This document shows positions 34,824 to 45,900 of a stretch of 64,000 nucleotides of DNA, piece by piece. The position numbers and the translations under genes were made by a program. The DNA is from Prinsepia uniflora (lineage: Eukaryota > Streptophyta > Magnoliopsida > Rosales > Rosaceae), in contig CM064872.1 in the NCBI GenBank assembly GCA_032719365.1, positions 46,670,252 to 46,734,251 of the forward strand, given 5' to 3'. How positions within the stretch are numbered: the first letter of the stretch is position 1; the number at the start of each line of letters is the position of its first letter. The notes below the pieces were generated by a model that ran no database searches, was not told where the DNA came from, and saw nothing but the letters and a program-made list of their open reading frames with translations.

Positions 34824-35373
34824 TATTGACTTATTGTTGGTTGCCTACGTGTAGTGCTGATGTGATTTTGTAACTGATTGTGCACTTGTGAGTAGTGCAG
34901 ATAGTGTGATCTTGTGATTAATGTCTATTCACTTGTGAGCAGTGCTCTTTGATTATTGTGCTTGATATGTGATTACTAGTGATGAGTACTGTTTATGATG
35001 GGAATTGTTACTGGTTTGATGTTGATAATTGTGTCCTAATGGTCCTCATGTGATTGGGCTTGAAAGCCCGTTATTCATGTGTTTTACTCTATGCATGCAT
35101 GTTTTATAACTAGAGGGGAAAAATAGTTCGTTTTTAAATGTGTTTTCGAACAATGTTATTTTTGTCCACTCGCACCTTTTATGGTTTTATGACCCTCCAA
35201 GTTGCGGCACGAAGATCGGGGTTGATCGAGACGCGGAGGCATGAGTGAGAATCAGTGTGCTTATCGTTTGTCTGGCAAGTACTGAGGGTAATTTTGGTAC
35301 TTCATTTGACTTATCAAACGGGAGTAGGATCGGGCATGGTTATCAAAGTCCATTTGGGAAGGGTCCTATCAAG

Positions 35374-35390
35374 TTGGTATTAGAGCATTT
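35374..35390 (+). promoter_or_regulatory. Primer-binding site, initiator tRNA-Met type
   Basis: TTGGTATTAGAGCATTTGG lies two bases after the LTR. The consensus for this type is TGGTATCAGAGC; one C-to-T change is seen. The intact form is present in the Tekay element at 57065. Confidence 0.85.
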
Positions 35391-35753
35391 GGTTACTGAT
35401 TTGTGTTGCCATGTCATGCCTCCAAGATGCGAGCTCCGTGCACGGCCCAGTAGTGAGATGAGTATACGAGGGTATGTGAGATTCAGGATAGATTTCGGGA
35501 TGGAATTGACCCTGCATTGGGGGTCTGATATTGAATACTTCGCTTTGGTCACGTCGGACTTGTGTGGGTCTAGATGGTGTTTGAGCCCAAAGGCTAGAAA
35601 TATAACATGAATGGGTGAGTTTGACCCGGATGAGATAGCTGAGTGAATACCTCGGTAAGAGTGAGTATCAAGTATTTGATGTTTGTAGTGTGCGATGAGA
35701 AATCCTTGATAGGATGTGGTACACCAAGTGGTGTTTGCTAGGTGACCAGGTTG
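35391..35753 (+). other. Internal region of the 32452 element, 5' part
   Basis: No open frame of note and no gag-pol similarity that I can see. The sequence is relic or purely structural leader. Confidence 0.6.
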
Positions 35754-35858
35754 GACTCGAGTGGAGTCAAGATGTTGAAATTGGACTCGGAAGGAGTCAG
35801 GTGTTTGGTTGAGGACTCGGGATGAGCCACCGTATTTTATTAGGGCTCGAGAAGAGCC
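35754..35858 (+). repeat. Four stem-loop repeats with exact 30-bp spacing
   Basis: Stem arms at 35754/35764 (GACTC, GAGTC), 35784/35794 (GACTC, GAGTC), 35814/35824 (GACTC, GAGCC) and 35844/35854 (GGCTC, GAGCC), each with a 5-nt loop. Period 30 bp. The fourth stem has both arms changed so that pairing is kept; the third has one arm changed. The array sits about 100 bp before the polypurine tract. Confidence 0.85.
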
Positions 35859-35962
35859 AGGAAATCGAAAAAATGATTTTGATTGTGCATAGCGAATGAG
35901 GGTTCATGTGGAAACCTTAGGTCACGATGTGGAATTAATCTCCATGGGTTTTGGAGAGGTAC

Positions 35963-35978
35963 ATTAAGGGGGGTAGGT
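35963..35978 (+). promoter_or_regulatory. Polypurine tract of the 32452 element
   Basis: TTAAGGGGGGTAGGT ends directly at the 3' LTR start TGTAACGCC. It resembles ATGGGGGGAAGGT in the Tekay element. Confidence 0.8.
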
Positions 35979-38470
35979 TGTAACGCCCCAAAAATTCTAG
36001 AAATTAAATTCAAAATAAGAATGAAAAATGATATTTTTACCCTTGGTTTCTGATGGTCAAAAATGACATTGGGGTACTTTTTGGACTTTCCGTGAAGACC
36101 ATTATGTAGGTCTCAAAATACTAAGTCCGTAGACAAGCGGCATGTCAAAATTGGAGTTCAAACAGATTCGTTATGGGTCTAGAAAGGCCAAAGGCATTTT
36201 GGTAATTTATGTACGGAAGGGTAAAATGGTCTTTTTAACTTATTTAATGAGTCAGCAAGTTTTGCAAATTGTGACATCTATCACCACAGAAGTTGAGTTG
36301 CTGGCAAAATGTGGCACCATTTGGAGGGTGTTGGGTGTCATTTGGGGCATTCGAAAAAACCATGAACAAAACCCAAAATCCATTCATGTCTTGCTCTTGA
36401 TCAATTGACACCAATCCTTGAGAGACTGAGAACCTGAGAACCTGAGAGGATTTGAGAGTGAAAAACTAGAAAAAAAAAAACGAAGAGAAAAGAGAAGAGG
36501 AGTACCAAAACCTGAAACCCAAACCCGTGAAAATTTGAAATATCTAAGCTTCGAATTTGAAATTATAGACTCTGATTACTGAAATTGAGTTGTATTTATG
36601 CCTTCTGAGATCATTATGAGCCAAACCACTTCAAAAACTAAGAGAATTGATGAGGTTTACCCCCAGAACAGAGACTGCGACTTCTTCGGTTTTTCAAAAT
36701 CTAATTCATGCAATTGAAGGTAAGAAAGCATGAAATTGATTTTGAATTCACGTTTAGAATGATCCTAAGATGATTTCTGGTTGATTAGAATGGAGAAAAT
36801 GATGGAATTTGGACAGACTTGAACTCGCGACCCTTTCGGAAATGGGATTTGGAAATCGATCGATTTGAGGTATGGATTCGTTTAATTAAGTATTCATAAT
36901 TGAGGGAATTGATGCAGAATTGAACGAGAACAAACCGGGTCGAGTCTCGGGTAAAAGGACCCATTTTGTAGAGAAACAGGTGAGAACGATGATACTGTAG
37001 CAGGCGAGTGGGTTTCACGCGCAACTGCTTGCGGCGACGCGTGGACTCTGTTCTCGAGGTACGGTCAACATAATTTTTAATCCCTTCGATGTAACGAACA
37101 TTTTGGCGCAGGTTTTGAGTCGATCGGATACCGTTTTGATATAGTTTTGTTTATCTGAAGTGTATATATACGTTTTTATACTTATTTTAATCCCGAAAAA
37201 TTAGGAAATTTTAATATTCATTATTTGAGGTGTTAGTGACCTTTATTGGTGGTTTTTGACATGATTTGTGATTCCTGAAATTACCGAAAAGCATACGGCT
37301 CGGAATCAAGCAGTTTGGACGGTGTGTGAGTGAATGTTTGTTTTATAAACACATATGCATGCATAGTTAAATGTTTTACATGATTGATTGCATGATTTGA
37401 GTTGTAGTGGATTGCATAATGAATCGATGTGATTATGTGTTGATTTTATGGATTATTTAATCGGTTTTGGGCACGATTTACGATAAATGGTGAAAATGAT
37501 GTTTTGGGCATAGGCATGGGATTTCTAAATGGTTTTGACATGGTTTTAAGTCAAAGTATGGTTAAAACTAATTATTTGGGCGTAGGTCCAGTTTGATGAT
37601 GATATTTGACTTGGATTGTAAGTCAAGGATGGTTTTGAAAGGTTTTGGGATGTAATCTCTTGATAGTTTTCATTGTGTCTATGATGAGTTCCCAGACGGT
37701 CGAAGCTAGGGGTGTTACCCAGATAACCAGAGTTTGGGGTGATTGTTTCCCAGGATGCCGAAGCTTGGGGTGTTTCGTAGATGGCTGATGCTCGGGCTGA
37801 TATATGTGTGTTCCTAGGGAGCCAAAGCTCGAGGTGTTTCCCAGACGGCTGATGCTCAGGGTATATCTGTGTTCTCAGGCAGCCGAAGCTAGGGTTGTTC
37901 CCAGACGGCTAATGCTAGGGGTTATTGACTTATTGTTGGTTGCCTACACTTAATGCTGATGTGATTGTGTAACTGATTGTACACTTGTGAGTAGTGCGAA
38001 TAGTGTGATCTTGTGATTGATGTCTATGGACTTGTAAGTAGTGTTGTTTGATTATTGTGCTTGATATGTGATTCCCGGTGAAGAGTATTGTTGATGATGG
38101 GCATTGTGACTAGTTTGATGTTGATAGTTGTGTCCTAATGGTCCTCATGTGATTTGTCTTGAAAGCTGGTTGTTCATGTGTTTTACTCTATGCATGCATG
38201 TTTTATAACTAGAGGGGAACAATAGTTTGTTTTGAAATGTGTTTTCAAACGATGTTATTTTTGTCCACTCACACCTTTTATGTTTTTATGACCCTCCAGG
38301 CTGTGGCATGAAGATCGGGTCTGATTGAGAGGCGGAGGCATGAGTGGGGATCAGTGTGGTTATCCCTTGTCTAGCAAGTGCTGAGGGTAATTTAGGTACT
38401 TCAGTTGACTTGTCAGACGAGAGCAGGACCGGGCACGGTTATCAAAATCCATTTGGGAAAGGTCCTGTCA
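35979..38470 (+). repeat. 3' LTR of the 32452 element
   Basis: 2492 bp, partner of 32452-35371 and lacking the MITE insertion. Substitutions are frequent (roughly eight to ten percent by eye), so the insertion is old. Confidence 0.88.
37688..37922 (+). repeat. Imperfect stanza repeats in the 3' LTR of the 32452 element
   Basis: Partner of 34587-34823, with the same order of stanzas and scattered substitutions, so the array predates the insertion of this element. Confidence 0.75.
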
Positions 38471-39123
38471 ATATGAGTAGCTCATTTTATGTAGATTTCA
38501 AATCCCCAATGAGGGCCTGAAAATTCGTACTTGAAGATATAGAACAGAGGTGGACAAGATAGGGATCGTTGGCACAAAATGAGGCACATGAGCTTAGTCT
38601 TGGTTCTGGTACTTGACTGGGTCTGGACTTGGAAATGGGGAAAACGGTGGAACAAGATGGAACAAGACCTCGAAACATGTCACCTGTGATATGTTTTGGT
38701 ACTTAGTTGGCTCAGGACATGGTCCTCGGTTGGGTAATTGCTGGAATATGAGCTGGTCCTTGGCGGGGCACATGCCACCAATGACATGTCACTAGGGCCT
38801 GACTTAGAACATGGGATTGGTGCTGGAATTAGGACCCGATAGTTGGAACATGGCCTGGGACTGGTCCTGGTGACATGCTAAGGACTCGATTGAGGGTCTT
38901 GAGCAGTACCACGCACTAGGTCCTCGATTGGGACAAGTTTGAGGGTCCTAGGACTCGATTCCTCATTTTTCACCATTTTTGGGCTTTTAACCTAAATTTT
39001 CATATTTTTTGTGCATTATCTCACAAAACACATTATTCTCTCCTATTGGTAATAAATTGTATTAAGAACATGTAAATCAATCCTGAAATGACAATACGAA
39101 CATGCATAGAAATGGACCTATCA
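38471..39123 (-). repeat. Athila 5' LTR, 5' portion
   Basis: Continues colinearly with 6066-6702 of the left LTR and ends ATGGACCTATCA. The next bases ACCAA are the right target duplication of the Athila insertion. Confidence 0.88.
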
Positions 39124-39296
39124 ACCAACAATGAGTCCATTGGTCGACCCTTTACTTGAGCTGAAATTGAAGCTGTCTATTTGGTATGTCCCCTACTAAG
39201 GCCCCTAGTATGGATAGGATACTGGCTTTGTTCTACCAACAATATTGGGGAATGGTTTGGGATGATAGTTCTATCTTTGGGTTCTAAATGAAGGCC
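39124..39296 (+). mobile_element. LINE segment B: ORF2, start of RT domain
   Basis: In one frame the piece reads MSPTKAPSMDRILALFYQQY, which is the conserved M-PTKAPG-DG--ALFYQ-YW block at the N-terminal side of plant L1 RT. Just before it another frame reads ESIGRPFT-AEIEAV, matching PFT--EI--A. It links segment A (4423) to segment C (52726). The right break is flanked by AGGCC (39292-39296) and GGGCC (52726-52730). Confidence 0.85.
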
Positions 39297-40985
39297 TGAC
39301 AGGATCCGTCCCTAAATTCCGTGAAAACCGGACCAGTTAGGCTCCCCTTTTTAAATTAACCAAATTTCAGTATGTCCTCACGGGATTACCACTCACTTCC
39401 AACCCGTTAACCCTCTTAAGTAGTGGAATCTGCTAATTTGACCTCTGATCTTACTTTTGAATTTACGAAATATCACTATTTAATATATCAATTATTTATA
39501 TCCTTAAATTATCAAAATCGTAACAAGTTCAAAATACATAATCTTCCATAAATCCTACAACTATTCACATAAATAACACTCATAGTCAACCCTAATTCCC
39601 ATCTCTTTTATAAATCTACTTTTCATTGTAAACATCATTAATTTATTAATTTCTAAGTAACACCTTATTTACATTCATTAACATGGTCACATGCACATCA
39701 ACCCTTCAGTTGTGTCTTTTACTTATTCATCCTTTCCACAAATTTTAACTCACCCTAGGTGGTTCCATGGCTTAATACTATCATTGTATATCTATTCTTA
39801 CTCAAATAGGATTAGTTAAGTTCTTTGCAAAATAATTTGATTAAACAATATAGTGTGAATAACAACATAATTGTTAATCACATCCTTATAATACATGTTT
39901 CCAATTTTATCTTCATACACATAAACAAACCCCTAACCTACAAACCTCTTTATTTACCAAAATTTACCATTATAATCCTCTAACTTTACAGAATTTAAAG
40001 AAATACATTAAAATATTAATATACATATTTATAATATAACCATTACACATTATACCTTTAAAACTATACTCAAATGAAGCCTGAAAACCACACGAATTAT
40101 ACCATTAGGTCTGTTTGAAAGAAAGGAGTAACATTGATGTTGGCCGGAGGTTGAGATATGGTGGCAAGCGCCTGCACTTGGTGCCAAACTACCCCACATG
40201 TGGTGGCCATGCACCACACTTTTCATCTTCAACCTCAAGACGTCAGACCTGTTTTTCCTGCAATCGGGTTGCTCAACAGCAACCTTGACCCAACCATATC
40301 TTGGTTGTTGCAGGTCCAATTTTAACTATTTAATAGTTGAAATGCACCGACTCAATTCAGGGAAAGGCTCTATGGAATCCAAATGGGAGAAAACATAGTT
40401 GATAACATGGTCTAATCACTTGATCATTCGACCATGGTTTCACCATCCATTTTGCGACCTTTTCACATCCCAACTTGTGAAGTTTGGGTTGTCCAGGTCG
40501 CTTGAGTCCATGGAGGATGATACAAGGCTTTGTTTCGCCCACCGGTGCCCAAAATAGTCTAACAACCCACGAAACACGTTTTTAGTTACTCGGCCATGGG
40601 TTCTAGGTCCTTTCAAGACACCTTCCTCTTCACTTCCTTTCCCCCTCTCATCTTCATTTCTCTTCTCTCTTTTTTTTTCCTTTTTCTTTCCCTCTTTCTC
40701 TAGTTATTTCTCCTTATTCTCTCAATTTTTCATTTTCAGTTCTTTTCTCTGAAAAAACCCTCTTTTCAATGCCCCTCCACCGACCCCCTCCCCCCAACAA
40801 CACACACGAATATAGATATTTATAGAGGGACTAAGTCAGTGGAAAGGTTGGAAAATGAAGGAGGGGAGAACATTCTAGATTCCCCTAGAATGCCCTTCTA
40901 CCATTACCAAAATATCCTTCTACCTCAAATTACCAAAAGACCCCTAGACATTCTGACTCATAATGAACCTATACACACACGAATA
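39297..40985 (-). repeat. Left (3') LTR of the 39297 element, 5' end missing
   Basis: Colinear with the right LTR from TGACAGG to GACTCATAATGA-CCTA; then homology stops. About 185 bp that begin the right LTR on the minus strand (52540-52725) are absent, together with any polypurine tract. Short frames at 40050-40542 occur in both LTR copies and are not supported as genes. Confidence 0.75.
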
Positions 40986-42642
40986 TAATACATGACATTG
41001 AAATATGTATAAAATATCCATAAAGAAAAAATCATCAGTAATCGTCTCAACCTTCATGTGTAAACCATCACATTAGTCATATACGATCAACCTATCCTCG
41101 ATGCCCAATGTCAATCATTATAGATATCATGCTCTCAACACCTCATATCATATCATTGTTATGCTATGTCATCACATTGTCTTACATATCATCATGACAT
41201 ATCAACATATCATCTCATCACAATATAAGATCTTATATGATATCATAGCAGCATGATATCTTCATATTTAATTACAATGTTATCATATGTAAGGTAGTCC
41301 TGTATATTAACTTAAGGAAAACCTTCTCACATAAACAATAATCAAATCCTCCTTCTTTTATCACTTGTAATTCAAAGCCAAATACTTTCCCAATCAACCC
41401 CTTACTTGCTCATAATCACATAAAGCATGCAATAACATAAATTCACATTCATGTCAACCCCAATCTCATACCATACTTTAGTCCAAACATCTTTTAGGAT
41501 CATTCTCAAAAATAATTTCATAAAAATCTCCAAGAATCATATAAAATCCTATTCATGCCAATATCGCAAAAATCATACCATAAAGCCTTTAAAACACTTA
41601 ATTATGCATGCACACTAGTTTAAGGAAAGAAAGTCGAATTACTGATGCCCAACTCAATTTAGACCTAAGCATTACAAGGATCCCCTATCGTCTTAACTAA
41701 TTTACAAAAACAACCTCACTCTATGCATCATTTGAGTCATATTCAGGAGTAGAATAATACTAAATTTAACTTATCTTCCACCAATCCATAACCAAGCTCA
41801 AGCATTTACTATCTCAAGTACCAACCATATCACATAGCGGTACTATGCGTAGGCCATCACCACCAACACCATTTGAGACAAATTCGAAAACAACACCAAC
41901 ACATCATCCAGACTAATATCCCCTGGGAAAAGAGCCCAGCTCGACATACAAGTTGTCTTTGGACTACCGGTAGGTAGACTACTCAGGAAAAGAGTTCAGT
42001 TCGACGTTGGAGTGAAAACCGACTTAGGAAAGGAGTCTTGCTTGATATCGGAGAAGTTATTACCATACCAGTCTCAGAAAAGGGGTCCAACCCAATGTCT
42101 GAGAACAACCACTACCAACTAAGGAAAGGGGCCATGTCCGACGTCTGAATCGTCACTACAATACCAATATCAAAAAAGGAGTCTTAGCTTGGCATCTGAG
42201 ATTTCCCACCACAATACCAGTCTCAAGCAATGAGTTTTAGCTAGACGTCTGAGATTGTGCACAACCCGCTAAAAAAACATCTAACACAATAATACAAATC
42301 TCTAAAGACATATCTTTATAATATACATTTAAATTTCTCAAAATCAAATTCACATTTATATATATGCCTTTCTTAAAAACTATATCATCATTTCAAGATT
42401 TAATATAAGCCCAACAAAACTTCCATATTTCCTTGTAAAACATGCACGCAAAATAATTAAGAATTTTTCGAAAATCCTCGAGTAATCATTAGGAAAACAA
42501 AACGTGTACTTCAAGTACCAAATCATCGTTTAGGAAACACTCGTAAAACGTGTACTTCAAATAGTTTCATCAATTCATTAAAAATCATTTTAATACTCAC
42601 AAAGAACCAACACATCTCATAAATAAAATATTCCTTACCTAG
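40986..42642 (-). other. Internal region of the 39297 element
   Basis: AT-rich sequence without gag-pol. 41930-42255 holds imperfect tandem stanzas. Sequences such as ATGCATGCACACTAG near 41606 resemble motifs flanking stanzas in the LTR of the 32452 element, so part of this region may be a decayed LTR-like segment of a related element. Confidence 0.45.
41930..42255 (-). repeat. Imperfect tandem stanzas, about 48 bp
   Basis: About six loosely repeated phrases of the type CTCAGAAAAGGGGTCCAACC followed by ATGTCTGAGA, separated by ACCACAATACCAGT. They resemble the LTR stanzas of Del/Tekay-type elements, read on the minus strand. Confidence 0.7.
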
Positions 42643-42657
42643 GATTTGATACAAAGT
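42643..42657 (-). promoter_or_regulatory. Degenerate initiator tRNA-Met primer site
   Basis: Plus-strand GATTTGATACAAAGT next to the LTR end TAACAGG aligns with the reverse complement of the initiator-Met site (GCTCTGATACCA). About ten of thirteen positions agree. It fixes the minus orientation and marks 42658 as the inner LTR edge. Confidence 0.6.
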
Positions 42658-43124
42658 TAACAGGACCCATTCCAAAAATTTTGTGAAAATCAGATCGATT
42701 CTGCTCCCGTCTGACAACTCTTGTCACACAAGGGATATTACCAATTTAAACCCTGTCCATATCTTATTAAATTAACAAAATTTAGTTTTCCCTTGCTGGG
42801 TTACCGCACACTTCCAACCCACCAACCCCGCCAAGTAGTGGGATCTACTAATTTGACCTCTGATCTTACTTTTGAATTTACACAATATCACTATTTAATA
42901 TATCAATTATTTATATCTTTAAATTATCAAAATCATAACAAGTTCAAAATAAATAATCTTCCATAAATCCTTCAACTATTCATATAAACAACACTCATAA
43001 TCAACCCTTATTCCCATATCTTTTATATTCATTAACATGGTCACACACGCATCAACCCTTCAGTTGTGTCCTTTACATGTTCATCATTTCCACAAATTTC
43101 AAATCACCCTAGGTGCTTTCATGG
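42658..43124 (-). repeat. Right (5') LTR of the 39297 element, inner part
   Basis: From TAACAGGACCC to TTTCATGG. It is colinear with 39297-39776 of the left copy. CATGG at 43120-43124 is the Tat target site. Confidence 0.82.
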
Positions 43125-43610
43125 TGTTGACACCATATCTGACCAGACCCACTGGGCCGTATACTTAAAGCCCAGACAACGCTCAAGGCCCAAAAGCACC
43201 ATACTTACGACAGCCCTAACACCGGGCCCAATGGAGGATGCCACGTGGAAGCATATTCACCCTCGATTTACGTAACACGTGTCCGCACGTAAATCGAGAA
43301 GCATTTGTCCCACATCGGAACTTTGGGAATTGAACATCCCACCTACCTATACATAAAGGGTACACATTTCCCAATAAAGGTAACTAAGTTTTACTATTAC
43401 AATTACTCTACCGAACTTACCATTTACTGTTTCCTCTTACGAACAAAGTAACTGACTTGATCGTCGGAGAGCCTTGGGCCGGCACCACACCGGTGCCCGT
43501 ACTAACGGAAACCCGCGATCCACTTGAGTTGACAGGTCACAGGAGGGACACACGTCATTTGGTGATTGGGCAACGAGTACTCGACAGTTGGAACATTTAA
43601 CTCTTCAACA
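43125..43610 (+). repeat. Tat 5' LTR
   Basis: 486 bp from TGTTGACACC to CTTCAACA. It contains ACGT-core motifs (CCACGTGG at 43239-43246 and AACACGTGT near 43274) and a TATA-like box. Confidence 0.92.
43348..43357 (+). promoter_or_regulatory. TATA-like box in Tat 5' LTR
   Basis: TATACATAAA followed by GGGTACAC, about 260 bp before the LTR end. Position and sequence suit a plant retrotransposon core promoter; transcription is not shown by sequence. Confidence 0.5.
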
Positions 43611-43611
43611 G

Positions 43612-43631
43612 TTTGGCGCCGTCTGTGGGAA
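43612..43631 (+). promoter_or_regulatory. Tat primer-binding site
   Basis: TTTGGCGCCGTCTGTGGGAA directly follows the LTR (one base spacing). This is the common primer site of Tat-lineage elements. Which tRNA it pairs with I leave open (tRNA-Arg is often named). Confidence 0.85.
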
Positions 43632-43717
43632 CTCTAACTAAGGTTGCCCACGCTCAACCAGACCGGGTTACGACTCTTCCACCAGTTACACCGAGAAACA
43701 GCTCGTCGTCACTGAAC

Positions 43718-45900
43718 ATGCAGGGCGAACACGACCTCGGTGAAATCACACCTGGGCAAGGCCCCAGAACGAGGGGAGAACCCTCTCCTAACTTCTTGCA
43801 GATAATCGAGAAACTCCAGAGCGACATGGCCAAGGTAAAAGCTAAAGGCACCCAGGCCGAGTCGAGGTGTCAGGTGCTCGACGATCGATACACTGAGGTG
43901 GCCGAACAGCTACGGGTAGCACAGGCAGAACTCGCTGCCCACCGAGCACGCGTCGGTAGCGTTGAGGCCGACAAGGTAGTGGCCGAATGCGCGGAGTGTG
44001 CCGAGAAGAATCGCCGACTGGAAAGGAACATGCGGTCGCCGAGCCGCGTAAGGGAAGGCATGGGGACACCGAGCCGAGCAAGAAACCGGCTCGGATGTTG
44101 ATCATCCCCGGCAGTCAACCCGGTGACACCAGGATCTACCGAGACGCCCGAGACGCCCTCAGAGAGGGAGGGCGGAACCGGTCGGTCAACGAACAACCAT
44201 CACGCCGACCTAACCCTCGGTCGGAGGTGGGAAGGGGAGACCACCACCTAGGAAACATAACCGCTCGGTGGTCCCGCCCAAATTTCAGCCACGAGACCTT
44301 CTTAACAGGGGACCCTGTCCCCATCACCGACTCGTCCATGGAAGCCGAGAGCACGGCCAAGTCCGCTCGGCATCTTGGCACCAGGACCAACCGCTCGGAC
44401 AGGGGGAGGCAAACATCGAGGTCCCCTCGCAGCGACACCGAGCGGTCAACCCACCTCGGCCTCCCGCTCCCTCCTCGCCCTGAACCAACCCGCCGAAGGA
44501 GCACCGAGCGGTCATGGCAAGCTGGGCGGCAGAATGACAATCCTCAGGAACGATCCCGCCTGCGGGACACCGAGCGGTCTAGGCCGGTCGGTCAAAATGC
44601 AAGTATATTCCGGAGCATACCCAAACAGGGGTACACCGAGCGGTCGCGGCAGGTCGGTCACAGAAGGAGTGAGTCATAGAGCCTGCCAAGCGGAGGTGGC
44701 ACCGACCGGCCTTATAGGGTCAACCGTGACCAAGCATCCAGGGATAAGCACCAATCCAAGACCGACTCGCTCGTCCAGCACCTCATGGACCGAGTCCGGA
44801 CACTTGAGGCCGGGACGGCCCGGGAAGCGAGGCCAGCCTGGTCGAAAACCAGCCCGGGCCCCTTCACAGAAAGAATCAACCAGTTCAGGATCAACCACGA
44901 GATTAAACCCCTGAAAATTCTCCTTTACAACGGAAAGGACGGCCCGTGGAATCATCTGAACAACTTCTACTCGGCCATCGCCCTCAAGAACCTCGCCGAT
45001 GAGGAACAGTTCCTCATCTTCAGTTCCACACTGACCGAGGCAACGATCAATTGGTTCTACAAGTTGGAATCTAGGTCCATTGACTCTTTCGAGCAACTCA
45101 CCTCCACCTTCATGAACCAGTTCATGATACAAACCGACTGCCTGTCCTCGGCCGAGGACCTCTTCCAACTCAAACAAGGAGAACACGAGTCGCTACAGCG
45201 ATATGCAGCAAGATTCAGTCATGAGTACTCTCGGTGCGCGGAAACGGACGATCGAGCATCTTTCACGGCCTTCAAGGGCGGCCTCCGAGACTCCCCATTC
45301 AGGTACACAGCTCACACCCAAGGTTGGACAACTTATAACGAAATAATGAAACAGGCGGCGATCCACGCCAAAGCTGAGGCACTAACCCAAAAGTCCAACG
45401 CTGCCAATGCCTACTAACCCCCTCGGGCCGACTCGGTGAAAACATACCCACCGAGCGTCCCGGAACAGCAGGGCTTGGCACAGCGTCCACAGGAGCAGGG
45501 GCAACAGAGCTATGGGGGAAAACGGAAAGACTACCCCCACAGCAACAATCTGTACAGCCCTGGGAAGAAGGGTAAGAACCCGAATCACCAGGAAAGACAA
45601 CAGGGGGAGTGGTCAAACACCGGGGAAAAACGGGTTCCTCGTTCCAAGTACGAGACATACACCATCCTCAATACCCCTTACGAAAATGTCCTCCTCAATG
45701 TGGAACACATGATCGCAAAGACTACTTGGGCACCAGCGAAGGGCAAGCTTGGCAAAGACACGGGAATTTATTGCCAATACCACAAATACAACGGCCATAG
45801 CATTGACCAATGCGTTGCATTCCGGGATCTGGTGGAGGTTCTGGCCCGGGATGGGAAGATCAACCAATTTCTTCAACACGCTCCGCCTCCACCTCGCAAC
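43718..45900 (+). pseudogene. Tat gag region
   Basis: The likely start is ATG at 43718 (MQGEHDLGE); the frame also reads upstream from the primer site without an ATG. A coiled-coil-like stretch (about 43800-44010, IEKLQSDMAKVKAKG...VEADKVVAE) comes first. After a frame change near 44030-44100 follows an Arg/Ser-rich disordered linker with four TERS motifs (44430-44655) and TAG at 44677. The Gag domain (PF03732-like) reads WNHLNNFYSAIAL, INWFYKLESRSIDSFEQL and SLQRYAARF (44945-45215). TAA stops at 45415. The knuckle-like YCQYHKYNGHSIDQC lies near 45769-45813, typical of Tat. Confidence 0.88.

Larger units (their letters stand above)
32452..35371 (+). repeat. 5' LTR of the 32452 element
   Basis: Colinear with 35979-38470 apart from a 404-bp MITE-like insertion at 32871-33274 and small indels. 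Short frames at 32353-32898 and 35245-35610 cross LTR and internal DNA and have no family support. Confidence 0.88.
32452..38470 (+). mobile_element. Large-LTR, short-internal non-autonomous element in the Athila 5' LTR
   Basis: LTRs of 2920 bp (32452-35371) and 2492 bp (35979-38470) flank only 607 bp of internal DNA. Termini TGTAACGCC...CCTATCA/CCTGTCA, the initiator-Met primer site and the polypurine tract give a plus orientation. Target flanks ATCTG and ATATG agree at four of five bases. The LTR ends and internal LTR stanzas resemble Del/Tekay elements such as the one at 54226. It encodes no recognisable protein, so movement would have needed proteins in trans. Confidence 0.85.
4424..39123 (-). 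mobile_element. Athila-type Ty3/gypsy retrotransposon (minus strand), with nested insertions
   Basis: LTRs lie at 4424-6702 (3') and 30972-32451 plus 38471-39123 (5', split). Termini are TGAT...ATCA. The primer site matches the tRNA-Asp type usual for Athila, and the polypurine tract lies inside the left LTR. The internal order on the minus strand is gag, protease, RT, RNase H, integrase, as in Ty3/gypsy. The protease block (PLLLGRPFM), FMDDF in RT and the integrase tail (HLPVEVEHKAHWAI, LFPGKLRSR) are Athila-type. Flanking 5-bp duplication: GCCAA/ACCAA. Two later elements and a sevenfold internal amplification inflate it to 34.7 kb. I find no env-like ORF. Confidence 0.9.

Noticed and set aside
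35245..35610. 121-residue frame crossing LTR end and internal region of the 32452 element
   Set aside because: It spans the LTR, primer site and leader, so it is not a plausible coding unit.
43842..44540. Long minus-strand frames opposite Tat gag
   Set aside because: GC-rich sense codons leave open antisense frames; no family support.
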